Of a stretch of 64,000 nt of DNA, positions 1 to 8,291 are shown piece after piece. How positions within the stretch are numbered: the first letter of the stretch is position 1; each line of letters begins with the position of its first letter. The position numbers and the translations under genes were made by a program. Under the pieces are notes generated by a model. It was not told the origin of the DNA. It did no database searches and saw only the letters and a program-made list of their open reading frames with translations. Origin of the DNA: Companilactobacillus insicii (GTDB lineage Bacteria; Bacillota; Bacilli; Lactobacillales; Lactobacillaceae); assembly GCF_003946015.1 (NCBI RefSeq), contig NZ_RHNU01000004.1, positions 46,610 to 110,609 on the forward strand, written 5' to 3'.

Positions 1-64
1 TTTTATTCTTAACTTTAATTCTATCATTTTACTAACAATAAAAGAATTGAGCTGTATCAAGAAT

Positions 65-103
65 ACAAAAAAGGTACGTCACTTTAACTTAGACGTACCT
101 TTA
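65..103 (-). terminator. Terminator after the pst/yvl operon
   Basis: On the minus strand an inverted repeat AAGGTACGTC / GACGTACCTT (71-80 with 92-101) is followed by a run of T. It lies 3 bases past the stop of the 4-TM membrane protein gene and probably ends the long pst-phoU-yvl transcript. Confidence 0.85.
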
Positions 104-105
104 CA

Positions 106-471
106 TTAAAAGCGTTTATTAAAATTATCAGAAGCATAGTTACTAATAACCGAATTGCAAATTGCCAGTATGATGGCAACAACGATAGCTGCACCAAAAC
201 TACTAAAGTAGAAAGTTGATGGCCCCATCAACGATGATGTTATTTCTAAGGTTATTGCACTTATTACAAACGAGAACAATCCAAAGGTTATAAATGTGAT
301 TGGAAGAGAAATAATATGCAAAATGGGTTTTACCGTCCAATTCAAGACAATCAAAACAAAACTAGCCAAGACTGCCGTTCCCAAACTGTTAACATAAAAC
401 ATCCCTGGTAGTAAACTTGCTATTGCCAAAAATAGTACTGTGTAAATCGCCATTTTAATTAGTAATCTCAT
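106..471 (-). CDS. YvlD-like four-helix membrane protein (phage holin family 4 type)
   Basis: A 121-residue, very hydrophobic protein with about four membrane segments (roughly residues 5-22, 28-46, 52-76 and 88-110) and a short basic C-terminus. Size and layout match the chromosomal PF04020 family, which includes B. subtilis YvlD; the holin name reflects topology, not a proven lytic role. Its ATG overlaps the TGA of the preceding PspC gene as ATGA, so the two are translationally coupled, as in the yvlC-yvlD pair. The role is probably envelope stress or membrane integrity, which is inference. It is the last gene before a terminator. Confidence 0.8.
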   Translation of the reverse strand: MRLLIKMAIYTVLFLAIASLLPGMFYVNSLGTAVLASFVLIVLNWTVKPILHIISLPITFITFGLFSFVISAITLEITSSLMGPSTFYFSSFGAAIVVAIILAICNSVISNYASDNFNKRF

Positions 472-761
472 TTGTTTTTATCACTCCGACCCTTCGTATT
501 ATTTATCTTGCGAATTCTATTGTTAATTCGATTGTATGGATTGTATGACTTGTCAAAGTCTGTACGCTGAATGTTACGTTTCTCAGGCATTAGATAAACG
601 CACACTATATAAGCTGGAATTGTTAAGAAGTACGTAAAAGGAGTAATAAAAATTAATCCTAATCTTATCCAAGTTGAGTCAATTCCAAAATATTCACCTA
701 TACCGCCACAAACTCCGGCAAGCATTCTATTGGTACTAGATCTTGTTAAACTTTTTTTCAA
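468..761 (-). CDS. PspC-domain protein (YvlC-like)
   Basis: A 97-residue protein. Residues about 3-60 form a PspC domain, recognisable from SLTRSSTNRMLAGVCGGIGE, the following FGIDSTWIRL and two hydrophobic stretches ending in YLMPEK. The C-terminal third is polar and basic. PspC domains belong to the phage-shock or envelope-stress response and insert in the cytoplasmic membrane. The partner downstream is the YvlD-like protein, with an ATGA overlap. The gene lies 64 bases after phoU with no clear terminator between them, so it may be read from the pst operon as well as from its own promoter. Confidence 0.85.
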   Translation of the reverse strand: MKKSLTRSSTNRMLAGVCGGIGEYFGIDSTWIRLGLIFITPFTYFLTIPAYIVCVYLMPEKRNIQRTDFDKSYNPYNRINNRIRKINNTKGRSDKNK

Positions 762-825
762 GAAATCTCACCTCAACTTTGTCTAAAAAATATACAACAT
801 AGCTGTGGTAATTTCAACCAGTAAA

Positions 826-1503
826 CTAATCCTCATCTGCCATATGTTTACGATTCAATTCAATAACATGACCACTATTCAAGTATACTACCCACTCACA
901 AATATTTGTTGCATAATCACCAACACGTTCAAGATAACTAGCAACTAGCATGTATGATGAACCACTCAAAACGTTATCTGCAGTTTTTTGCATATCTTTG
1001 ATACACAACTCATTGATCATTTTACTCTTGCCATCAATTTTAATATCACGTTTGGCAACTTCTTCAGCCATTTCACCGTCTTTTTTCAAATAAGCTTCCA
1101 ATGAGTCTTCAACAATACTTGTACTCATATCACCCATTTCACTGATTAATTTTTCAATTTCAGGAATACGAGTCTTACCTTTAACTCTAATTGTCTCTTG
1201 AGCAATACTTACAGCATGATCACCCATACGCTCTAAGTCTGAACTTGCCTTCAAAACTGTGACGATCATTCGCAAGTCTGAGGTAACAGGCTGTTGCAAC
1301 GCAATCATTTCGAAAGAATCCTTTTCAAGATTCATTTCGCGTCTATTAATATAGACATCCTTTTCAATAACTTCTTTAGCTAGTGCTTTATCGTGATTGA
1401 TATAAGCTTTAACTGATTTCATGATAGCCTCACTGGCCATCATTCCCATTTCTGAGAATCGTAAGTGCAAATCATTAAGTTGCTCTTCAAAAGTACTACG
1501 CAT
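826..1503 (-). CDS. phoU: PhoU phosphate uptake regulator
   Basis: A 225-residue cytoplasmic helical protein made of two PhoU repeats (about residues 15-105 and 118-205). Each contains the family acidic metal-binding pattern, for example DLERMGDHAVSIA and YLERVGDYATNI. PhoU links the Pst transporter to the PhoR sensor kinase and damps phosphate uptake and Pho signalling when phosphate is sufficient. It is the last pst gene, 11 bases after the upstream pstB, which is its usual place. Length is normal for the family. Confidence 0.96.
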   Translation of the reverse strand: MRSTFEEQLNDLHLRFSEMGMMASEAIMKSVKAYINHDKALAKEVIEKDVYINRREMNLEKDSFEMIALQQPVTSDLRMIVTVLKASSDLERMGDHAVSIAQETIRVKGKTRIPEIEKLISEMGDMSTSIVEDSLEAYLKKDGEMAEEVAKRDIKIDGKSKMINELCIKDMQKTADNVLSGSSYMLVASYLERVGDYATNICEWVVYLNSGHVIELNRKHMADED

Positions 1504-1514
1504 ATCCTTGCCCC

Positions 1515-2273
1515 CTATCCGAATTTTCCTGAAATATAATCTTCAGTTTGTTTTTCTTTTGGATTTAAGAAAATATTTTTTGTTTTATCTGCTTCAATTA
1601 ATTCTCCGTTCAAGAAAAATGCTGTACGATCAGAGATTCTTGAAGCTTGTTGCATATTATGTGTAACAGTAATGATTGTATAATCCTCACGCAAGTTGAG
1701 CATTGTATCTTCAACCTTAGCTGATGATATTGGATCAAGTGCGGAAGTTGGTTCATCTAACAGAATAATATCAGGCTTAACTGCCAGAACTCTGGCAATA
1801 CAAACCCTCTGTTGCTGTCCACCAGATAAAGATAAGGCACTTTGATGCAGCTTATCTTTAACATCATCCCACACAGCAGCATTTTGTAAACTTGTTTCTA
1901 CTGCTTCATCTAAAACTGCTTTATCTTTAATTCCAGCTAAGCGCAATCCATAAATGACGTTATCATAAACTGAGAACGGAAATGGATTAGGCTGTTGAAA
2001 CACCATTCCGACTTGCTTTCTTAATTCTACCGTATCGATGTTAGGTGCGTAAATATTTTTACCGTCTAATGAAATAGTTCCAGTGATTGTTACATTAGGT
2101 ATTAAATCATTCATTCGGTTCAAACAGCGTAAGTAAGTAGACTTACCACAACCTGAGGGTCCGATTAAAGCAGTTATTTCATTTTTATTGAAATCAAGGT
2201 TGATTCCTTTAAGTGCTTCTTTTTTTCCATAAAACAAATGTACATCCGAAGATGTTAAAATTTTTTCTGCCAA
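1515..2273 (-). CDS. pstB: Phosphate ABC transporter ATPase PstB (copy 1)
   Basis: A 252-residue ATPase of the high-affinity phosphate importer. It has Walker [10 protein letters not shown] (about 38-46), a Q-loop in VFQQPNPFP, signature LSGGQQQR, Walker [13 protein letters not shown] and the switch histidine in VTHNMQQA. The VFQQPNPF and MNDLIPN motifs are specific to PstB. A second pstB lies immediately upstream with a 12-base gap; tandem pstB copies are common in lactobacilli and streptococci. Which copy pairs with PstA/PstC under which condition cannot be seen here. Confidence 0.96.
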   Translation of the reverse strand: MAEKILTSSDVHLFYGKKEALKGINLDFNKNEITALIGPSGCGKSTYLRCLNRMNDLIPNVTITGTISLDGKNIYAPNIDTVELRKQVGMVFQQPNPFPFSVYDNVIYGLRLAGIKDKAVLDEAVETSLQNAAVWDDVKDKLHQSALSLSGGQQQRVCIARVLAVKPDIILLDEPTSALDPISSAKVEDTMLNLREDYTIITVTHNMQQASRISDRTAFFLNGELIEADKTKNIFLNPKEKQTEDYISGKFG

Positions 2274-2285
2274 TAGTGGAGCCTC

Positions 2286-3092
2286 CTACCCAAAGTGTCC
2301 TGAAACATAATCTTCAGTTGTCTTAATTTTTGGACGAGTGAAGATTTTTCTAGTCTCATTGAATTCCACAACGCGTCCCATATGGAAGAACGCTGTATAA
2401 TCACTGATTCTAGCGGCTTGTTGCATATTGTGTGTAACAATTATGATCGTGAATTGATCTTTCAAATTGAGCATTGTTTCTTCAATATTTGAAGTCGAAA
2501 TCGGATCCAGAGCACTGGCCGGTTCATCCATTAGTAGGATATCTGGTTTCATAGCAATTGCTCTCGCTATACACAATCGTTGTTGTTGTCCACCAGATAA
2601 TGCCATCGCACTCTTATTGAGATCATCTTTTACCTGATCCCAAAGTGAAGCCTGCTTCAAAGTTGTTTCTACAATCTCATCTAGTTTTTTCTTATCATGT
2701 AAACCATGACGCTTAAGAGCAAAAGTTATATTGTCATAAATCGACTTTGCAAAAGGATTAGGACGTTGAAAAACCATCCCAATATGCTTTCTTGTTTCAT
2801 AAATATCTACATCATTCTTGTTAATATCAAGACCACGATACATAATTTGGCCCTTAACAGTTGCTCCAGGTACATTATCGTTCATCCGATTCAAAGACCG
2901 CAAGAAAGTTGATTTACCAGAACCGGAAACACCTATTAAAGAAGTTATTTTGTAACGTTCAAATTGCAGGCTAGCTTTGTGCATAGCTTCCTTTTCACCA
3001 TAAAACACCTGCAAGTCATTGGTAGACATGGCAATTTCATGATCTTTTTCATCTAAATGATGAATAAATTGTTCTTCATTTTGTATATCCAT
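2286..3092 (-). CDS. pstB: Phosphate ABC transporter ATPase PstB (copy 2)
   Basis: A 268-residue PstB paralogue with a charged N-terminal extension of about 16 residues relative to its neighbour. Walker A is GVSGSGKST, the signature LSGGQQQR and Walker B ILLMDEPASALD, so it should be catalytically intact. It sits 4 bases after pstA, so it is the copy directly coupled to the permease genes. Divergence between the two copies is clear (for example VFQRPNPFAKS against [11 protein letters not shown]). This indicates an old duplication rather than a recent one. Confidence 0.95.
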   Translation of the reverse strand: MDIQNEEQFIHHLDEKDHEIAMSTNDLQVFYGEKEAMHKASLQFERYKITSLIGVSGSGKSTFLRSLNRMNDNVPGATVKGQIMYRGLDINKNDVDIYETRKHIGMVFQRPNPFAKSIYDNITFALKRHGLHDKKKLDEIVETTLKQASLWDQVKDDLNKSAMALSGGQQQRLCIARAIAMKPDILLMDEPASALDPISTSNIEETMLNLKDQFTIIIVTHNMQQAARISDYTAFFHMGRVVEFNETRKIFTRPKIKTTEDYVSGHFG

Positions 3093-3096
3093 AAAA

Positions 3097-3984
3097 TTAC
3101 TCTCCTGTCATTTTCTTATAAACTAAGTTACCAATGTATCTTGATAGTAAATTGAATAACAATACTGCAATGATCAATACTGCTGAAGCTCCGGCTGATA
3201 CTTGCACGGCATCAGGGATCAATCCTTCAGAGTTGACCTTCCAAATATGAACGGCTAATGTCTCAGCAGGACGCATCAGATTTAATGGACTGGTGATGCT
3301 GAAGACATTAAAGTTTGTAAAATCAAGTGGTGGTGCACTTTGACCTGCGGTATAGATAAGCGCAGCGGCCTCACCAAAGACCCTACCAGCTCCGATGATC
3401 ATACCGGTAATAATACCTGGTAAACCATCTGGAATAATAACGTGAATAACAGTTTCCCATTTTGACAAACCAAGTGCCAAACCAGCCTCACGTTGTGATT
3501 GCGAAACCGATCTTAATGAATCTTCAACATTTCGAGTTAAAATTGGCAAGTTGAAAACTGTTAAAGTTAAGGCACCAGACAAAATTGAAAAACCAAACTT
3601 AAAACTAATTACAAAAATCAAAAAGCCAAATAGTCCTACAACGATTGATGGTAAGGAACTTAAAACTTCAATTGATACTCTGATAATTTCAACCAATTTG
3701 TTTTTGCCAGCATACTCGGATAAGAAAATACCCGCCGAAATAGCAATAGGAATGGAGATTAACATCGATAAAATCAATAAGAAAAACGAATTGAACAGCT
3801 GAATGCCTACACCACTACCTGCCTGAAATGCCTTTGATCCTGAGGTTAGAAAATGCCAGTTAACATAACGTAATCCACTACCTAGTATATATAGCAAAAG
3901 TCCAGCAAGTATAAGCACAATGATTCCTGACATAGCGTAAATAACGCCAGTAGCAATTTTATCTTTTACTTTTTCATTGAACAT
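3097..3984 (-). CDS. pstA: Phosphate ABC transporter permease PstA
   Basis: A 295-residue inner permease subunit with about six membrane helices. The binding-protein-dependent transport signature lies in the cytoplasmic loop around REAGLALGLSKWETVIHVIIPDG. With PstC it forms the phosphate channel. Its ATG overlaps the stop of pstC by one base. The family-typical PS segment SSLPSIVVGLFG is present. Length is normal. Confidence 0.95.
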   Translation of the reverse strand: MFNEKVKDKIATGVIYAMSGIIVLILAGLLLYILGSGLRYVNWHFLTSGSKAFQAGSGVGIQLFNSFFLLILSMLISIPIAISAGIFLSEYAGKNKLVEIIRVSIEVLSSLPSIVVGLFGFLIFVISFKFGFSILSGALTLTVFNLPILTRNVEDSLRSVSQSQREAGLALGLSKWETVIHVIIPDGLPGIITGMIIGAGRVFGEAAALIYTAGQSAPPLDFTNFNVFSITSPLNLMRPAETLAVHIWKVNSEGLIPDAVQVSAGASAVLIIAVLLFNLLSRYIGNLVYKKMTGE

Positions 3985-4904
3985 TACATCTTACCTCTCT
4001 TTGCGATTATTCTAATTACGAAGTTGAATAGCAATGACATAAGAAGCAACAGTAATGCTAATGACCATAATGCATTATTAGGTGTAGATCCCATAATTGT
4101 ATTACCCATATTCATTGTTAAAACACTAGTTAATGTAGATGATGGAGATACTAGATTATTTGGCAACAGCATTGCATTACCAATAACCATCTGAACAGCA
4201 AGTGCTTCACCAAAAGCACGTGACATACCAAAAACTACGGCAGTCAAGATACCAGGTGTTGCCGCACGCAAAATAACTTTGTGAATTGTTTGCCAACGTG
4301 TAGCACCCAATGCAAGAGAAGCCTCACGATAATATCGTGGAACTGCTCTCAGAGCATCCACTGACATTGAAGTAATAGTTGGTAATATCATAACGAATAA
4401 AACGAATGATCCTGCTAAAATACCAAAACCACTACCTCCAGCAATCTTTCGAACAAATGGTACAACAATAGTTAAACCAATAAATCCATAAACAACTGAT
4501 GGAATACCAACTAGTAATTCAATTACTGGTTGCAATACCTTGCGTCCCCATTTAGGTGAAATCTCTGTCATAAATAACGCTGCGGCTATTGCAAATGGAG
4601 TTCCTATCAAGGCAGCGATTAATGTAACGGCAAATGATCCGATGATCATTGGCGCTGCCCCAACAATTGGGTGTCCCGCACTATCTAGTTTATTTGGAGA
4701 CCAAACTGAATGTGTTAAAAAGTTAATTGGGTTTACACCATCTTTAACAAAGATAATCAAGCCTCTGGAAGCAACGAATCCAATAATAGTCACAACTAAA
4801 ATTACGATAATTGCCGTAAAACTGAACGAAATTATTTTCCCTCTAGTTTCACGTTTAGCTGAAACCGACTTTTTGGTTAAACTCTCTCTAATTGGATCTT
4901 TCAT
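3984..4904 (-). CDS. pstC: Phosphate ABC transporter permease PstC
   Basis: A 306-residue permease with about six helices and the EAA-type loop YREASLALGATRWQTIHKVI. LLVGIPSVVYGFIGL is characteristic of PstC. It follows pstS by one base and overlaps pstA by one base, so translation of the operon is tightly coupled. The first 25 residues are a polar cytoplasmic tail. No defect is visible. Confidence 0.95.
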   Translation of the reverse strand: MKDPIRESLTKKSVSAKRETRGKIISFSFTAIIVILVVTIIGFVASRGLIIFVKDGVNPINFLTHSVWSPNKLDSAGHPIVGAAPMIIGSFAVTLIAALIGTPFAIAAALFMTEISPKWGRKVLQPVIELLVGIPSVVYGFIGLTIVVPFVRKIAGGSGFGILAGSFVLFVMILPTITSMSVDALRAVPRYYREASLALGATRWQTIHKVILRAATPGILTAVVFGMSRAFGEALAVQMVIGNAMLLPNNLVSPSSTLTSVLTMNMGNTIMGSTPNNALWSLALLLLLMSLLFNFVIRIIAKRGKM

Positions 4905-4905
4905 A

Positions 4906-5781
4906 TTACTTTGCCCCCTTTGAAACAGGTGTCACATTACCCTTGTAGTCCTTTTGATATTGCATATTATTTATTGGTACATATTGCAGTTTTTTAACAA
5001 CTTGAGTCTGGATTTTATCAGTCATGATATAATCTAAGAATTTTTTAGTCATACCAGTAGCTTCACCCTTTGTATATAGATGCTCATATGACCATATTTT
5101 CCAAGTGTTATTTTCAATATTCTTAATTGTCGGTTCAACACCGTTAACCTTCAATGTCTTAACGGTGTCATTTAAATAAGGCATTGCCAAATAGCTAATT
5201 GCACCATTTGTATTGTAAACAATCTGACGAACCATACCACTGGAATCTTGTTCTTGTGAACTAGCGAACTGTGAACCGCCCATAACATCATCTTCAAATG
5301 CTGATCTAGTACCACTTCCATCCGCACGATTGATGATTGTTATTTTTAAATCTTGTCCACCAACTTGTCTCCAATTAGTTACTTGACCTGAAAAGATTTG
5401 TCGTAATTGTTTAATTGTTAAAGAATCTACTTTGACATCCTTGTTAACGATTGGCACCATTCCAACAGCAGCAATACGATGATCGACCAACTTACTTGCA
5501 TCAATATTATCTTTTTGCTCAGCATAAAGATCAGAGTTACCGATATTTACAGCACCCTGTTGTATTTGGCTTAAGCCTGTACCTGTTCCTCCACCCTGGA
5601 CATTTACGTATTCGTTAGGATTATCCTTTGAGAATTCTTCACCTGCAAGTTCAACTAACGGTTGGGCTGCAGATGATCCAACAGCCGTAATCGTCTTCTG
5701 ATCACCACTACCTGAGCAACCAGACAATACTAAAATTGCAGTAAGCATTATAGCAAATAATGCAACAAGTCTTTTTTTCAA
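4906..5781 (-). CDS. pstS: Phosphate-binding lipoprotein PstS
   Basis: A 291-residue lipoprotein that captures phosphate at the outer membrane face and delivers it to PstCAB. I chose the TTG at 5781. It is preceded by a near-perfect ribosome binding site GAGGTGAGG (5785-5793) and gives a proper lipoprotein signal: basic LKKR, hydrophobic core, lipobox LSGC. A longer reading frame upstream would put about 28 unlikely residues before the signal. Phosphate-binding motifs include TAVGSSAAQPL, GGGTGTGL and RADGSGTRSAF. It is the first gene of the pst operon and should be induced by low phosphate through PhoPR. Confidence 0.94.
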   Translation of the reverse strand: MKKRLVALFAIMLTAILVLSGCSGSGDQKTITAVGSSAAQPLVELAGEEFSKDNPNEYVNVQGGGTGTGLSQIQQGAVNIGNSDLYAEQKDNIDASKLVDHRIAAVGMVPIVNKDVKVDSLTIKQLRQIFSGQVTNWRQVGGQDLKITIINRADGSGTRSAFEDDVMGGSQFASSQEQDSSGMVRQIVYNTNGAISYLAMPYLNDTVKTLKVNGVEPTIKNIENNTWKIWSYEHLYTKGEATGMTKKFLDYIMTDKIQTQVVKKLQYVPINNMQYQKDYKGNVTPVSKGAK

Positions 5782-5808
5782 TATCCTCACCTCTATCCCT
5801 TCAATAGT

Positions 5809-5835
5809 AATATACGAATGTATATTTTTTGTATA
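5809..5835 (-). promoter_or_regulatory. Candidate Pho box upstream of pstS
   Basis: On the minus strand TATACA, TATACA and TATATT begin 11 and 10 bases apart, about 30-55 bases before the pstS start. Gram-positive PhoP binds TT(A/T)ACA-like repeats spaced about 11 bases, so this is a plausible operator-promoter. The region is AT-rich and the match is only moderate. Confidence 0.45.
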
Positions 5836-5895
5836 AAAACACCTTAAAAAAACAAAAAAAATCATAAAAAATAGCCATCGATTTAATCGACAGCT
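5836..5895 (-). terminator. Terminator after the first glucosaminidase
   Basis: A minus-strand hairpin centred on TCGATTAAATCGA (5873-5895) with flanking AGC/GCT pairs is followed by long T-rich tracts down to about 5840. It lies 32 bases after the stop of the glucosaminidase gene and insulates pstS from it. Confidence 0.75.
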
Positions 5896-5927
5896 GATTT
5901 AAAATTTTATAAATTATTTTATTATTT

Positions 5928-6905
5928 TTATTGAACTGAAATGTCGTTAGCGCTGACCCATTCAGTTGTGGCAACATGATACCAAACAGTACCGTTAGCA
6001 TCTGTCTTAGTTCTGTTGTAGTACCAGTCAGTATTTGTTCTCAATGCACGATTTGTAACAAGTTTACCTTCATTGTTATAAATTCTTGTGTATGGTGACT
6101 TCATTGCGCGAACTGTTCCACTATTAGTATCACTATCAGAACCACTGTTTGTTTCAGGAGTTCCATCATATTGAGTTAAGTTGTATGTAGCAATCAAACT
6201 ATTCAATGATGATGCATAATTAGGAGCAGTTGCATATCTTCCTTGTAACCAGGCAGTAGCATCTCTATATGATGATGTATTTTCTTTCCATGTACCCTTG
6301 TAGTAACCTGAGTCCCATGAAACGCCGTTACGTAATTTATTACCATTATCTAAGAATGATTCATAGTAACTAGGATATTGTCTGAAGTTAGCATAAATAG
6401 TATACCAACCTTGTGACGCACTCCATTCTGATGTTGGCATAGAAACATAAGCACCGTTATAGTCACCCTTAATACCAAATAAGTTGTGGCCTTGAGTTGC
6501 TAGAGTTGATGTACCCCAAGCACTTTCAAGGATTGCTTGAGCCAACATAACAGAAGTATAAACGTTATACTTTGCAGCAGCTTGTTGAGCCATTGGAACG
6601 GCTTCAGCTAAGAAAGCTTGTTGTTGAGCCCATGTAACACCACTACTTGTAGCTTGAACAATAGCCTTAGTAGATGGTTGTGTTTGAAGAGCAGCAGTAT
6701 GTGCAACGGTTGTATCAGCCTCTGCAACATCTGATCCGGCAATTACTTTTGTATCTTTATTATTATCTTGAGTTGTATTACTTACTTGTTCTGAAGATTC
6801 TGGAACACTTGTAGTGTCCGTGGCAGCGGAAGCAACCGTTGGTGCAGCAACGGCAGCTAGTGTGTTGAGAACGGCAACGCTTGTTAACAGCACTTTTTTA
6901 TTCAT
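5928..6905 (-). CDS. Secreted GH73 N-acetylglucosaminidase (autolysin), tandem copy A
   Basis: A 325-residue secreted cell-wall hydrolase. A signal peptide (residues 1-28, ending near ASAATD) and a low-complexity linker (about 30-90) precede a glucosaminidase domain (about 95-245). The general-acid glutamate is E127 in AQAILESAWGTS and the domain continues with NLFGIKG. The last 60 residues form an SLAP-like wall-binding module (NRALRTNTDWYYN and VATTEWV) shared with the next gene and the amidase at 10838. It should cleave peptidoglycan glycan strands during growth or daughter-cell separation. The neighbouring copy B is a tandem duplicate. Confidence 0.9.
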   Translation of the reverse strand: MNKKVLLTSVAVLNTLAAVAAPTVASAATDTTSVPESSEQVSNTTQDNNKDTKVIAGSDVAEADTTVAHTAALQTQPSTKAIVQATSSGVTWAQQQAFLAEAVPMAQQAAAKYNVYTSVMLAQAILESAWGTSTLATQGHNLFGIKGDYNGAYVSMPTSEWSASQGWYTIYANFRQYPSYYESFLDNGNKLRNGVSWDSGYYKGTWKENTSSYRDATAWLQGRYATAPNYASSLNSLIATYNLTQYDGTPETNSGSDSDTNSGTVRAMKSPYTRIYNNEGKLVTNRALRTNTDWYYNRTKTDANGTVWYHVATTEWVSANDISVQ

Positions 6906-6938
6906 TGAAGGTATCCCCCTATATAATATCTACGTATT

Positions 6939-6967
6939 AGATTACTATCTTGAAAACCGATTTTCAA
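6939..6967 (-). promoter_or_regulatory. Promoter of glucosaminidase A
   Basis: On the minus strand TTGAAA (6962-6967) and TAATCT (6939-6944) are 17 bases apart. The same arrangement, with the conserved string ATAGTAATCT, occurs before copy B, so the promoter was duplicated with the gene. The -35 lies within a perfect inverted repeat TTGAAAAccgaTTTTCAA (6951-6967), a possible operator. Confidence 0.6.
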
Positions 6968-7088
6968 CGAATCCTCCGTTCTGTAACAGAAACTAAATAT
7001 TGTGTAATATTTTTGCAACATTGTGAGTAAATGGGTACATCTTTTAAGAATTTATTAAGGTTTTATTGCCTTTATCTTAAAATGGCAA

Positions 7089-7120
7089 AAAAAAACACTT
7101 TCATTTTCAGAAAGTGTTTT
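7089..7120 (-). terminator. Terminator after the second glucosaminidase
   Basis: A minus-strand inverted repeat ACACTTTC / GAAAGTGT (7095-7117) is followed by about nine T. It lies about 25 bases after the stop of copy B. Confidence 0.85.
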
Positions 7121-7142
7121 TTGAAATCATTTCAAAATAATA

Positions 7143-8147
7143 TTATTTTTGGACTACATCATTAGAACTGACCCATTCATTGGTAGCAACGTGGTACCAA
7201 ACTGAACCGTCAGCATGTGTAGACTTCTTATTAAAGTACCAATCAGTATTAGTCATAAGTGCACGGTTACCAACAAGCTTGCCATTATTGTCATTGATTC
7301 TAGCATATGGACTTGTCTTAACAGTAACAGTACCTGTAGTTGAGTCATCATTAGAGCTACTATTTGTTTCAGCAGCAGTGGAATTATCAGTTACATTATT
7401 TACGGCTGATTGTCCGTTGTCATATTGTGTTAAATTATAAATTTGAATCATATTATTCAAAATTGAAGCATATGTTGGTTCAGTAGCATATCTACCTTGC
7501 AACCAAGCAGTAGCATCTTTATATGATGATGTATTCTCTTTCCATGCGCCACTATAAAACTTAGCATCCCATGAAACACCGTTACGAATCTTATCTCCGT
7601 TATCAGCGAATGATTCATAAAGACTTGGATACTTTCTAAAATATGCATCGATATAGTAGTAACCTGTGTCAGCACTCCATTCAGAAGTAGGAAGGTCGAT
7701 GGAAGATCCGTTATAATCACCCTTCATTCCAAATAAATTATTACCCATGGTTGCTAAATCAGATGTTCCCCATGCGCTTTCGATAATTGCTTGGGCAAGC
7801 ATTACTGAAGCATAAACATTATACTTTGCAGCTGCTTGTTGAGCCATAGGGACGGCTTGAGCTAAAAACGCTTGTTGTTGAGCTGGTGATACATAATTAT
7901 TAGATGATTCAACAATAGTTTGTTGAAGTGGATTTGTAGTTCCTGCTTGAACTACTGCAGAATGCGCAATTGTAGGATCTGCCTTTTTTACCTCTGGACC
8001 AGCAATTACATTAGTATCATTTGTTTTATCAGCTGATTGCTGAGTTGATTGTTGATTCATATTTGCAGCTGAAACAACGGTTGGTGTAGCAACAGCCGCG
8101 ACAGTATTCAAAACTGCAACACTCGTTAACAGCACTTTTTTATTCAT
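7143..8147 (-). CDS. Secreted GH73 N-acetylglucosaminidase (autolysin), tandem copy B
   Basis: A 334-residue paralogue of the preceding entry with the same architecture. It has a signal peptide (the first 15 residues are almost identical), a Q/T/N-rich linker, a GH73 domain with catalytic E123 in AQAIIESAWGTS followed by NLFGMKG, a second Ser/Asn-rich linker, and a C-terminal SLAP-like module (NRALMTNTDWYFN, VATNEWV). Codon-level divergence in the linkers shows the duplication is not very recent. It has its own promoter and terminator, so the two copies can be regulated independently. Confidence 0.9.
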   Translation of the reverse strand: MNKKVLLTSVAVLNTVAAVATPTVVSAANMNQQSTQQSADKTNDTNVIAGPEVKKADPTIAHSAVVQAGTTNPLQQTIVESSNNYVSPAQQQAFLAQAVPMAQQAAAKYNVYASVMLAQAIIESAWGTSDLATMGNNLFGMKGDYNGSSIDLPTSEWSADTGYYYIDAYFRKYPSLYESFADNGDKIRNGVSWDAKFYSGAWKENTSSYKDATAWLQGRYATEPTYASILNNMIQIYNLTQYDNGQSAVNNVTDNSTAAETNSSSNDDSTTGTVTVKTSPYARINDNNGKLVGNRALMTNTDWYFNKKSTHADGSVWYHVATNEWVSSNDVVQK

Positions 8148-8180
8148 ATATATCCCCCTAAATAACGTTATCTATTTCAC

Positions 8181-8209
8181 AGATTACTATTCGGAAAATA
8201 TACATTCAA
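8181..8209 (-). promoter_or_regulatory. Promoter of glucosaminidase B
   Basis: On the minus strand TTGAAT (8204-8209) and TAATCT (8181-8186) are 17 bases apart. The arrangement is conserved relative to the copy A promoter, but the inverted repeat seen at copy A is not preserved here. Confidence 0.6.
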
Positions 8210-8252
8210 TGAATTATAAATTTCATAAATAAAAATTAAACATTTCCAAGCA

Positions 8253-8285
8253 AAAAAGACGTTTAACGAGATAAACGTCTTTTTA
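8253..8285 (-). terminator. Terminator after the WxL protein gene
   Basis: A hairpin AGACGTTTA / TAAACGTCT (8257-8280) is flanked by A and T runs immediately after the stop at 8292, giving an intrinsic terminator on the minus strand. Confidence 0.88.
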
Positions 8286-8291
8286 TAATAG

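Noticed and set aside
106..471. Prophage holin
   Set aside because: No phage genes nearby; pairing with a PspC protein indicates the chromosomal yvlC-yvlD type.
2255..2440. Extra 61-codon ORF spanning the two pstB genes
   Set aside because: Out-of-frame shadow over conserved ATPase sequence.
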